A DNA stretch of 64,000 nt, from positions 1 through 64,000 of the forward strand of contig JADLZK010011578.1 of NCBI GenBank assembly GCA_015847255.1, in the 5' to 3' direction. The notes under the pieces are model-generated. The model saw only the letters and a list, made by a program, of their open reading frames with translations. It was not told where the DNA came from and made no database searches. Positions 25,601 to 35,371 of this stretch are shown here, one piece after another; positions within the stretch are counted from its first letter, which is position 1; each line of letters begins with the position of its first letter. The DNA comes from Hyparrhenia diplandra. Taxonomy: Eukaryota; Streptophyta; Magnoliopsida; Poales; Poaceae. A program made the translations under genes and the position numbers.

Positions 25601-28600
25601 TTCTTAGTTCTATTCTGCAAACTTTGTTTTGACCAAAGGTTCTTTTTTGAACTCAAAAGTGACCAGCCTTGACATCCTTTCATCTCACCTTTTTAATGGT
25701 AGGATTCACCTTCATGCAGACATTTATTGTACATAATAGTTTTTTTTTTTCCATCTTACTGTTTTCTATGAAGTGTTTAATATGCCCATGGCTCCAAGCA
25801 TACAATGGAAGTAAGGTTTGCCGCATGAAAACATGAGTTATTTTTTGGTAGATTTCACCAGTAACAAATGCTTAGAAAGAGTAACAGTTACGGACACCTA
25901 GGATGGCTCAAGTCGTCGTCGAGACGAAGAGAACAGAGATTAGAGTTGGAAAAGAGAATTACGGTTTGGAAGGTTAAAAAACTAGTAGTATTGTGCTTCT
26001 TTTGGTTGGAGCCTAAAACCAGATGGAGTTCAGCACACCAGATAGTCTAGTTTTCATGGGCTGACTGTTTAGCTGCTAACAGTTCTCTTGAGTTACTGCC
26101 TCATTATGTTGAACAATTCAAGCATTGTAGAAAATAGTTTTATGTTTTTTTTTCAGTGACAAAGGCAGCGACACATACATTATTACTACCCCTCCACTAC
26201 ATTGTTTTCCAGCTGTCCAAATTTTGCAAACATGTACACTTTTTAAGTCTGATGGTAATTTGGAAGTTCTAGCATTGGCTGATACAGATTTGATCCATCA
26301 ACTGCCAACCATGTTGCAACTTTCATGGCCTGTAAACACCCCTGCCTGCTGTAATTTGACTGGCGAAAAAATAACATTCCCTAATACTTTATTTATTAAT
26401 TCAATTCTGGTTAGATGTTATTGGACTCTGAAGTTGAGTTTTGTTTAATTGTTTGTGTAGGATATCCTTCGTTTGTTAACTCTTTGGTTCAACCATGGGG
26501 CTACCTCAGAAGTTCAAGCAGCGTTGCAGAAAGGCTTTAAACTTGTCAAGATTGAGATGTGGCTGGTTGTGCTGCCCCAGATAATTGCAAGAATTCATTC
26601 GAACAATAGAGTAGTTAGAGAACTGATACAATCTTTGCTAGTTCAAATTGGAAAGGGGCATCCACAGGTATGTATTATTGTCTACGAGTTAGCTACTTCT
26701 GCTCTTGTTAGAGAACTGATAAAATCTTTGCTAGTTCATTTGCATGGCATGTGTGGCTATGAAGTTATTAGCTTTTCATGTTTCACCTTTTTCCTTTGCC
26801 TTTACTATTCTTGTTATGCTTAATCACAATTATTTTCTTCATTTACTCTTTGTTCTTCCCCATGTTTTAACGATTTTTCCAGTGCCCTGGAGCTTATTTT
26901 CAAACAGAGTTATATAACTGGCTGACACCCAACAGGGACTTGTCTTACCTTCTAATTCTCCACTTTGAACCATCTTAATCAGGCTTTGATGTATCCTCTC
27001 TTGGTTGCCTGCAAATCAATAAGTATATTGAGACAACGTGCAGCGCAGGAGGTTGTTGATAAGATCCGCCAGCACAGTGGAGGTCTTGTTGACCAGGTCT
27101 GCATCATTAGTTGTGAATCTTCTAAGGATAGATGTGTATCACTCTAATTCTACTTTATTCCACCAGGCACAACTTGTATCAAAGGAACTGATACGGGTAG
27201 CAATTTTGTGGCATGAATTGTGGCATGAGGCTCTTGAGGAAGCTAGCAGGATGTATTTTGGTGAGCACAATATTGAAGGAATGCTTGCTACACTTGAGCC
27301 ATTGCATGCAATGCTTGAGAGGGGGCCTGAGACAATTAAAGAAAATGCCTTCATTCAGGTATTATTTTCATGAAAATTATATGCTCTAGTTTTAATGTTT
27401 CATTGCTTATCCAGTTCTCTGCCCAAACCACCGTACCGTTTGGATAGTACTTTCATGAAAATATATATTTGGTATATGCTTCTCAATCTGTTTTGGTTTT
27501 GTAACAGTAGGTCATGCTGCATGTTATTGAAGTAGCAAGACTTAATTTCATATTTTGAAATGAATTTCTTCTACAACACATTTTGTAACTAATGTTTATT
27601 AAGAACATGTTCAGGCTTATGGACATGAATTATTGGAAGCTCATGAATGCTGTTCAAAATATCGGGCTACAGGAGAGGATGCTGAGCTAACTAAGGTGCA
27701 TAAAAACTTGCCATTTTGATAGTTTGTGCATTGTCTTCTGTTGATAATGCATCTAAGGATGACAACTGTATTCTTTAGGCCTGGGATTTGTATTACCATG
27801 TTTTCAGAAGAATCGACAAACAGCTTCCAAGTCTTACAACTCTCGATTTGCACGTAAGCATACTATTATTTTTATTTTGAGAGAGCAGTGCTTTTACCAT
27901 CTCTTCCCTTATCAAGTATTTAATCTTTCTTTCAGTCTGTTTCGCCTGAGCTACTCAAATGTCGAAAGTTGGAACTTGCTGTGCCAGGAACTTATGCTGC
28001 AGGTTATCCAGTTACTGATTAGAATATTTAATTTACCTCTGTTGTTCGGGGTACCTGTACTGTGTTTCTTACATCTTTGAGGTCTCAGAACCCTGGTTTT
28101 TGATTTCGCTTCATAGAATTCTAATATTTAGATTGACATTTTACTTCCAGATTCACCACTTGTGACGATTGAGTATTTTGTTCCCCAATTGATTGTTATA
28201 ACATCCAAACAAAGACCAAGAAAACTGACAATTCATGGAAGTGATGGCAACGATTATGCATTCTTGCTTAAAGGCCATGAAGATTTGCGGCAAGATGAAC
28301 GTGTAATGCAGGTCTGTACTTACACTGATTTAAATGGTCCTTTTGGTAGTAATATAGACTTGATTAGCTCTAATATCTTTGTGTAGTGTTCCCATAAAAT
28401 TGTGATAGCTTAGCTCCTTTTTTCCTAAAAGAAAAATAAATATTAGTGCAGCTGAGGTTTTACATTTGAGCAGTTTTTTTATGCCTCAGCAGTATTGATC
28501 TGCCTTTTTACTTGAGACCAAAATAGGCTGAGGGACACCACGAATCCAAAATCTTTGACAAAGTCAATTCAAGTATCCATTTAAAAACATCGAATGGGCC

Positions 28601-31258
28601 TTATAATTTATAAATGTGATACTCATTCTGAAACTAGGTGAAAAAATTGCACAGGCTAGTTGTGGCTGAAAAATGTGTTATCAATGCATAAATAGCACTG
28701 TCTTGCCCCAATTGTGATTCTGTAAAGCACAGTAAAGGGAACTGGAGCCCCTTGGGCATTCAGTTATTATCATTTAAGAAGAAATTACTAGTTTCAATGC
28801 TTTTTTCTTGATAGTGGAAATAGCATAAATATTACCTCTTCCTTACCTTTTTTTTGTGTAGTTTTGTTCTTGTACAATATCTAATTTTCTTTCTTGTCCA
28901 TTTAGCTTTTTGGTTTGGTGAATACTCTCCTAGAGAACTCAAGGAAAACATCAGAGAAGGATTTATCAATCCAAAGATATGCTGTTATACCTTTGTCGCC
29001 TAACAGTGGTTTAATTGGATGGGTTCCAAACTGTGACACACTTCATGCTCTGATCCGTGAATATAGAGATGCCAGGAAGGTTTGTCTGCTGTAATCTCTT
29101 GTTTCATAGCTATATGTATTTTGCTTTCTTTTATTTAGCAACTATTTTTGTTTCCCTTTCCAGATTTTCTTAAATCAGGAGCACAAACTTATGTTGGCTT
29201 TTGCACCCGATTATGATCACTTACCCCTCATTGCAAAGGTGGAAGTATTTCAGCATGCTTTACAAAATACTGAGGGAAATGACCTTGCGAAGGTATTGTG
29301 CTGTATCTTCTCTCAATGAGTATGCCCTTCATATTTACGACACTGTAGTGTCATTCTATATAAATAAACTGTGGCAGGTTCTGTGGTTGAAGAGTCGAAC
29401 TTCGGAAGTATGGCTTGAGCGCCGCACAAGCTACACTAGAAGTCTGGCTGTTATGAGCATGGTACGAGTTACTTTCTTATTCTGATTTTTCAAAAGGAAT
29501 CTTCAGTACTTCAAATTCTTAAAAGGTATTTTTCAGGTTGGGTATTTGCTTGGTTTAGGAGATCGTCATCCAAGTAATCTTATGTTAGATCGCTATAGGT
29601 ACATCTTTGGAACTATTCTCCCATTAGTGTGTGTATTATGGAGTTACTTCTGTAATAAGATTGTTCTTTTTGCTTCAGTGGAAAAATATTACACATTGAC
29701 TTTGGAGATTGCTTTGAGGCTTCAATGAATCGAGAAAAGTTCCCTGAAAAAGTAAGTACCCTTGCTGTGTGCATTATACCTTAATAATTCCCTCGATTTC
29801 TTTTTATATGGTATGTCGGTGTTTCAGCATTCAAACTTTATAAACTTTGATCAGAAATTAATATGTGTGTAGATTGCGTTACACAAAAATTGCACCATTT
29901 GATTCGAAAGTGGTTTCTTATGATCTTCAGTCTGTGACTTGGCCATTGCATTTTTGTTTGACTGTATATCTTACCAGTTTGCAATGTGGTATAGGTACCA
30001 TTCCGTTTGACTAGAATGCTTGTGAAAGCTATGGAAGTTAGCGGTATTGAAGGTACATTCCGAACAACTTGTGAAAATGTGATGCAAGTCCTTCGCACAA
30101 ACAGAGACAGTGTCATGGCCATGATGGAGGTGAGATGAACGCTTTATTTTCCGTATGACCCAGAGGAGCATCTATCTTGGACAAATATTTAGTTTCTTCA
30201 CTTCAGATGTGGATAGATTTTTTTTTATTCCCAGTACAAATACTGAAAATAAAAAAAAATGTTTAGGAGTTGGTTTTCTTAAGGCTGGATTAGGTAAAGC
30301 AAGTTGCCACTCACTAAAGAAATTCTCATATCCATGTTTAGCAGGAATTTTAAGTAGCAAACTTATTTGTCATATCTGCGTACCATAGTTTGAGTTGATG
30401 CTCAATGTTTCCACAAAGGTCTGATTTTGTAGTGGGAATAGTTTGGAGAACATTGATAGGAAGATGACTACGTCTTTTTTCCCTTCAGTTCTTCGTTTTG
30501 TGTGTTTCTTGTACCACCTACCTACATCTACATGCTTGTGATCTTGCGCTTATTAGGCATTTCTTTCCTAAATATTTTGCCTTTGATTTCAGGCATTTGT
30601 ACATGACCCGTTAATCAATTGGCGTCTGTTCAATTTCAATGAGGTTCCTCAAGTGTCAAACTATGGTAATGCTCATGCTCACACGGTTGTCAGTAGTGAA
30701 GAAGCACTGGCTAACCGAGAACTCATGCAACCTCAGCGAGGAGCACGTGAGAGGGAGCTGCTACAGGTAGCCTGCTCTTCTCCATCCTCATGGTCTGATT
30801 GCACTAGGCCTTTACCACCTGCCTGGATGAGTAACCATTCATGTTGTCCACGCAGGCCGTCAATCAACTTGGTGATGCCAATGAGGTTTTGAATGAGCGT
30901 GCTGTAGCTGTGATGGCACGGATGAGTGACAAGCTAACAGGGCGTGACTTCTCTTCTGGGTCAGCTTTGGCAGGAGCAGGTAGCTCGACCCAACATGGCA
31001 GTGAGCACATGGCTTCAGGAGATGCCCGGGATGCGCAACCTGGTCTCTCAGTGAAGGTTCAGGTTCAGAAGCTCATACTGCAAGCGACTTCACACGAAAA
31101 TTTGTGCCAAAACTATGTCGGGTATGAATCTACTCGTACAACCTCTTTTCTTGCAGCTACCCCACGTTCTGTAATTCTGGGTCAGCCATCGTTTTTTGTG
31201 ACTACGTTACTCACTGTTTGTTGCTTGTCTGTTTCACAGGTGGTGTCCGTTCTGGTGA
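4555..31258 (+). CDS. TOR: TOR (target of rapamycin) serine/threonine protein kinase
   Basis: This is a PIKK-family kinase, the catalytic subunit of TOR complex 1, which couples nutrients and energy to translation, growth and autophagy. I traced 56 exons from 5351 to 31258 plus a doubtful first exon at 4555-4600. The protein is about 2450 residues, as expected for plant TOR. Domain order is HEAT repeats (exons 2-26), FAT (from exon 27), FRB (exons 44-45), kinase (exons 47-54) and FATC (exons 56-57). It ends in the family-typical NYVGWCPFW and TGA at 31256-31258. All traced introns fit GT-AG. About twelve small indels break the frame between 5.5 and 16.5 kb, listed under the HEAT entry. The gene stands alone and is convergent with primase across a transposon-filled gap. 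Identity is certain; integrity of the 5' half is not. Confidence 0.97.
9548..9638. repeat. Two-copy tandem repeat (46 bp) in TOR intron 10
   Basis: The unit starting 'attgtatcgtgtgcttgc' occurs at 9548 and again at 9594. The copies are nearly identical apart from one T in a run, so the duplication is recent. It lies in the 1.5-kb intron 9223-10724. Confidence 0.85.
9836..9926. repeat. Local duplication flanking a 'ctccctccgcccc' word in TOR intron 10
   Basis: The sequence 'gcagccatgttttgatg' followed by 'ggcttagatgtac' occurs at about 9837-9867 and again at 9896-9926. Between the copies is a 'tactccctccgcccc' word, which resembles the terminal inverted repeat of Stowaway/mariner MITEs. No matching second end is seen, so this may be a solo TIR or an excision scar. 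Confidence 0.55.
11492..11605. mobile_element. hAT-type MITE in TOR intron 11
   Basis: A roughly 114-base insertion begins cctgtttcaaaag and ends cctttgaaaccatg, giving imperfect terminal inverted repeats built on GTTTCAAA. It is flanked by near-duplicates 'acgtgaacc' and 'acgtgaatcc', consistent with an 8-bp hAT target duplication carrying one change. It has no coding capacity. Boundaries are accurate to a few bases. Confidence 0.6.
12572..12768. mobile_element. hAT-type MITE with perfect 8-bp target duplication in TOR intron 15
   Basis: This 197-base element starts ccatgttttaaaaa and ends ttttttaaaacaggg, so its ends are inverted repeats. It is flanked by exact 8-bp copies of ATTCCAAC (12564-12571 and 12769-12776), the target-duplication length of hAT transposases. 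Inside are several 'gattaaacg' words. It is non-autonomous with no open frame. Confidence 0.85.
19858..19975 (+). repeat. Left LTR of the TOR-intron copia element
   Basis: It begins TGTTGGAGTATG and ends CCTATTCTAACA, 118 bases. It differs from the right LTR by one substitution (GGCACATG against GGCCCATG) and one extra G. It is followed at once by the primer-binding site TGGTATC. Confidence 0.9.
23798..23914 (+). repeat. Right LTR of the TOR-intron copia element
   Basis: 117 bases, nearly identical to the left copy, preceded by a purine-rich 'cgcagggggtg'. The AATTACAG just after its end looks like a splice acceptor but is not used in the TOR model, which resumes at 24338. Confidence 0.9.
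26614..26738 (+). repeat. Fragment of TOR exon 42 duplicated in the next intron
   Basis: A 32-base piece of exon 42 (26614-26645, starting gttagagaactgat) recurs at 26707-26738 in the following intron with a single C-to-A change. The copy is not flanked by the exon's splice sites, so it should not be spliced in. Confidence 0.85.
27779..31258 (+). other. TOR: TOR kinase domain and FATC exons (46-57), intact frame
   Basis: Exons: 27779-27853, 27936-28002, 28151-28311, 28916-29079, 29164-29292, 29378-29461, 29536-29598, 29679-29751, 29995-30129, 30593-30766, 30856-31121, 31240-31258. Visible motifs are the N-lobe KQRPRKLTIHGSDG segment with GHEDLRQDERVMQ, the catalytic loop GLGDRHPSN (exon 52), the DFG segment HIDFGDCFEAS (exon 53) and the FATC end (LILQATSHENLCQNYVG then WCPFW, split over the last intron). 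All catalytic residues (D and N of GDRHPSN, D of DFG) are present, so an active kinase is expected from this half. Confidence 0.97.
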
Positions 31259-31262
31259 GCTC

Positions 31263-31375
31263 TTGGAAACAGTAGCAGTTTCAACAGCATAGCATTTGTC
31301 CCAAGCTAATTGGAAACAGTAGCAGTTTCAACAACATAGCATTTGTCCCAAGCTAATTGGAAACAGTAGCAGTTT
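31263..31375 (+). repeat. Tandem repeat (47 bp, about 2.4 copies) in the TOR 3' UTR
   Basis: Copies of a unit beginning 'ttggaaacagtagcagttt' start at 31263, 31310 and 31357, the last partial. The array begins just five bases after the stop codon and so is transcribed in the TOR mRNA. Copies one and two differ by a single base. Confidence 0.9.
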
Positions 31376-31475
31376 ATAGCATGTAAATATTGTGAATACC
31401 GTGTACATAGAGGTTTCGTGGTGACAGTTTGTAGCTAATATGTGCAGCGCTGTAATTAGCAGAACCTCATTCGTT

Positions 31476-31481
31476 AATAAA
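31476..31481 (+). terminator. TOR poly(A) signal
   Basis: A canonical AATAAA lies about 220 bases after the TOR stop codon and is followed by T-rich sequence at 31500, consistent with the transcript's 3' end. Confidence 0.65.
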
Positions 31482-31985
31482 AGAGGCCTTGTACCATCCT
31501 TTTTTTCCTTTCTTAGGTTTTGTTCCTTGCCTCTTGACTGGACATATTAGGCCAGTTAGTGGGAATTTCACTTTGTAGAAAGGAATAGGGAGAACACCTC
31601 ACCCTAGTAGTGAGGGGTGATTTCATCATATATATAGTACAAAAATCAGTAAATATTAACTATATAGTATATAGAAAGCCCTTAGTCGTGATGTCCTTGA
31701 ACAGAGGAGTGGACGGCACATGTAGGACATTTTCGCGCGCTGATGTTGCAGCAGAATACAAGTGGTGGATGGAAGCGGTAGATGGAGCTTCTAGAGAAGT
31801 AGCTGGCGCAGCTAGTAGCACTCAGCGATAGCATTGGCGACAACATGGTACTAGTGTCGGAGCGAGAGACATGTGGAGCGACGTTTGTTTGTTGGGGCAG
31901 CCTGCTCAGTTGGTGTGCTCGTTGACAGGTGTAGTGCCCAAGTGAACACCAGCGGAGAGGGCTCAACCAGCCCGATGTAAGGAAT

Positions 31986-32430
31986 TGTTGGAATATGCTC
32001 TAGAGATAATCATATAGATGATTATATTGTGTTGTATCCGTGTGTTCATAAATATCCATTAAAGACAACTTGTATCGACCGATAATTATGTGTTTTTTTT
32101 TTTGTGAAACTCTTACTTGTATGGTTATTATTCTAATTACCATTGATCGGAGTTCGTGTGAGAACACTCATGAATATTAGATCAGCATACGTATTGGTTG
32201 ATGACTATGTTTCACAAGTTAGAGACAAAGATGTCAAACTAATAGTGTGGCCGCATGTATGACATGGGATTTGGATTAACATAACATGAGATGTAATTAT
32301 CTTCTCTATACATATCATTTACGTTATGTCCTTAGACTAGAGATTGTTGTATGTAATCAAGATATAAAACGACCTACTCAGGGACTGTCAAACGTTACTC
32401 CGTAACTGGGTAGCTAGAGATGTGGATTTA
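31986..32430 (+). mobile_element. Ty1/copia LTR fragment
   Basis: The sequence starts TGTTGGAATATGCTCTAGAG and continues with AT-rich text, matching the conserved 5' start of a large class of grass copia LTRs (TGTTGGAAATATGCCCTAGAG-like). No internal coding region or second LTR follows, so it is a solo or truncated LTR. The right end is uncertain. Confidence 0.5.
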
Positions 32431-32832
32431 ACAATGGCGACGACCTCCCCCCACCATGTCCCCATGGCCACCGTTGATGCCACCTTCCCTCCTCATGGCG
32501 GCCACCTCTAACTCTCCTTCATGGCGGGCCTGTCGGACCAGGCTCTCCCTCCATGCCTACCTTTGCTTTGGATGCTCGGTCAGTCCTCCCCTCTCATCAC
32601 CCCTTGGTCGCCACTTCTTCCTTGCGGCCAGCTTTGGTCGCTCCGCCATTCTCTTGAATGAAGACTCGGTCAATAGCATCCTCGATCCCGTCTGGGTGGC
32701 GAAGCAAAAATTTCAATGCCAGTTTTCTCTCAGGTTGGATGTTTCACTTTAGTGTTTCTTGCAAGGAAATTGGTTTCATGGTGTACAAACTAAAATCCTT
32801 TTCTTGCAAATCCTTTCCGATCTTCTTCCACC

Positions 32833-33042
32833 TTTGGGGTGGTGGTGGTCCGAACTGGTAGAAAGATTATCATTTTGGCTCCTTGAACAAGGCCTAGGCG
32901 TTCGGGTTACTGATTTTTTCAGGTCGGGTAATTCGGGTCTTTGGGGTGGTGGTGGTCCGAACTGGCGCGAAAGGTTATCATTTTTGGCTCCTTGAACAAG
33001 GCCTAGGCGTTCGGGTTACCCTGATTTTTCAGGTCGGGTAAT
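32833..33042. repeat. Two-copy tandem duplication, about 107 bp
   Basis: Units start 'tttggggtggtggtggtccg' at 32833 and 32940 and run through 'caaggcctaggcgttcgggt' to 'caggtcgggtaa'. They differ by a few substitutions and run-length changes. The next stretch to about 33140 repeats 'cccgat' and 'tcgggt' words. It lies in the gap between TOR and primase, with no gene visible. Confidence 0.9.
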
Positions 33043-33844
33043 GAATGCTGCTACCCGATTTTAGAAAAAACCCCGAAATTTCGAGCGGCCGATAATTCAG
33101 GTTCGGGTTCAAGTATACCCGATCTACCCGATTTTACTAAAACAACAAACTAAACAAAATTTCAGTAGAAATTTATTGATAATTCCACCAGAAATTTTGC
33201 GTAGAATTTTCAGTAACAGTTTGTGGAGAATAATATATTATAGTTACTTATTCAAACCAAGAGAATTATATTCTAATAAAGTGATAATTTCAAGTGTTCA
33301 ATTAACCACACGTGATGAGTATAAAGATGAAGGCGACATTTTCGGGTAGTTTGGGTACCAGTGTGTATTTGTCAGATTCCGGCTAGATTGGGCCGGAATT
33401 GACACGTGTTCGTCGACCGTTGGAGCTCCTGAGATGGTGTAGGGGGCTGCAGCTTCTCGCCGGCGGCGACGAGCGGCAGCACGAGCAACTGCTTGGAGAG
33501 GAGGAGCCGTTATAATCTATACCAACTAATAAAGCGAGAAAATTTCCGTCGTCTCCCCTCCAAACCGTAGGATCGTCCTCAGCCATCGGATTGGCATCAA
33601 TGGCTTAGATCGGGCGCCCGCCGCTGATTCCGTCTTCGCAGAGTTCAAAGTTAATACGACCTGCACATTCCCATCATCCACACGAGTTGGAGACCAACAT
33701 GGTCACGGACCTCTTTTTGGTCTGTTCTTTGGATATTAAATCTTAGGAAAGAAAAAGATACGGAGTATATTGCCTTCTTCCGATGGTAACAGATCGAGAG
33801 AAGAAAATAAATTAAATAAATGAATATGAAAAAATAGGTAATGG

Positions 33845-33884
33845 TATTATCGACTTTTTTTTTTTTTATAACAATATTATCGAC
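33845..33884. repeat. Poly(T) insertion with 10-bp flanking duplication, inside the Helitron
   Basis: A run of 13 T plus ATAACAA is flanked by identical 'tattatcgac' copies (33845-33854 and 33875-33884). This looks like the target duplication of a retroposition event that copied little more than a poly(A) tail, read here from the opposite strand. Confidence 0.6.
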
Positions 33885-34211
33885 TTTTATGGATGATCAA
33901 ATAAATTCACGGAGCTTGATATTTGACTATATAAACATATGAATATTACAAAAAAGAAAATTATGATATATTTTTTGAGTAAATGTTTTGGTGCTTTTAA
34001 AAACAATAATATATAAATAATTAAGATTGTATTTTAATTCTATATATTTGTTTGGTTCTACTATGGTAAGGAGGCAACAAGAGGTATATGTTTGGTTCCC
34101 GCAAGACAATTGAAAGGCAGTTTTATTCCTGATACAATCATGAACGTTTATCACCTCATCGTCGACGTAATCAGCACTCTCTGAACGACCATATTTATTC
34201 CCATGACATAT

Positions 34212-34255
34212 AATTACATAATACCTTTTTTTTTTTTTTTGAATTACATAATACC
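34212..34255. repeat. Poly(T) insertion with 14-bp flanking duplication, inside the Helitron
   Basis: Fifteen T followed by one G (34226-34241) are flanked by exact copies of 'aattacataatacc' (34212-34225 and 34242-34255). The length and precision of the duplication are typical of LINE-type target-primed insertion, although nothing but a tail was inserted. Confidence 0.7.
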
Positions 34256-34464
34256 TGAATGAAACAAACAATAACATATGTGATCTGTTGGCGGTGAATG
34301 GATGACGATACAAAATGAGCGAACCAAACATCTTACTATGCCATTGTGTTATATTATTATTAATTAAAGATGTCATGGTTTCCATAAAATAAAATTTTAG
34401 ATTTCAAATTGTATCAAAAAATCATTATTCTTCTCCCGTAGCAACGCACGGGCATATTTGCTAG

Positions 34465-35371
34465 TAATAAAATAATATTTGAAGCCAAGTAAATGAACTG
34501 TTGTACAACTTAGCTCTTATGCTTTCGCTATAAACAAGTATTGGCTCTATTAGTAACTTTACAATAAAACCATTGTATAAGCCAAGAAATGTCAGCACTG
34601 TAAGAGAGAAAAGAGGCAAAAACATCAGCTTGGCGCAACATGAAGCGGCGCTTCCACGGTTGTCCAGGTCGTGGGTCCCCTCCGCTACCGTTTGCTCCCA
34701 TCAATCTTGCTTTTTTTCCCCTTCGGCTCAGGTAGACTACAGCAATGTCGTCCTCGGCTCCTCGCTCATTTCGCACCAGCACAGCAAGACCCGGTGGTGC
34801 AAGCTCGACCTCCGCACGACGCTGGCAACGCCGCCACGACCGTAGCTCGACCTCTGCATCGATGCCGCAGCTCACGTACAACTATGCCGGACCCGGCGAG
34901 ACATGGCAATGTATTTAGTAGGGGAGAAGAAATGAGTGTCATTTAGATGAAACTCTATCGCCACGATTACCAACTATCTATGCGTCATGAAATTAAATAC
35001 TATGTGAAATTCTAGAATGAAACTTTACATTGAGAGTGTTCCATCCAACTTTCATTATCTTGAAAACAAAATAATTAAACTAACCATTAAGACTGGCCTA
35101 AACCCTTCAGCAAATAAACTAATCTGAAAGGTAAATACACCCCTTGGAGTAACTAAAACCTAACGATAGCAGTTCCTGCACCGCAACAGGTCACATTCGT
35201 AGATACAACTTCAAACTGACATGGTAGCATCCATCCCAGGCATGCAACACAGGTTGGCAACGTCACATAGATAATAATCCACCCAGCACCAGGTCCATCC
35301 CACAGTTGGAATGCTCAGGGACAGCCGGCCAGGCTGGGGGCTGATAACAGAGGCAGAAACATGCCCAGACT
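34465..35371. other. Gap between Helitron and primase 3' end
   Basis: No gene recognised. A moderately GC-rich stretch at 34620-34910 has overlapping short frames on both strands without family resemblance. Sequence from about 35100 on probably includes the primase 3' UTR, which is on the minus strand and ends in this direction. Confidence 0.4.

Larger units (their letters stand above)
17333..27695 (+). other. TOR: TOR FAT and FRB domain exons (27-45), intact frame
   Basis: Exons: 17333-17485, 17550-17702, 17782-17853, 17933-18067, 18140-18201, 18298-18395, 18473-18582, 18663-18836, 18920-18985, 24338-24406, 24484-24594, 24673-24813, 24901-25029, 25136-25291, 25372-25586, 26461-26667, 26983-27096, 27167-27358, 27615-27695. 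All join in frame without correction. The FRB domain (exons 44-45) reads LWHELWHEALEEASRMYFGE and keeps the serine that matches the rapamycin-contact residue Ser2035 of human mTOR. Intron 35 (18986-24337, 5352 bases) is the largest and holds a copia retrotransposon in sense orientation. The contrast with the broken 5' half is striking. Confidence 0.95.
33516..34464 (+). mobile_element. Non-autonomous Helitron
   Basis: The 949-base element begins TCTATACCAACTAATAAAGC and ends CTAG. A short hairpin (CCCGT..ACGGG at about 34435-34452) lies about 10 bases before the end, the standard Helitron 3' structure. It sits between a 5' A (33515) and a 3' T (34465), the AT insertion site of Helitrons, and makes no target duplication. 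There is no Rep/helicase frame and I recognise no captured gene piece. Two later poly(T) insertions lie inside it. Confidence 0.85.
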
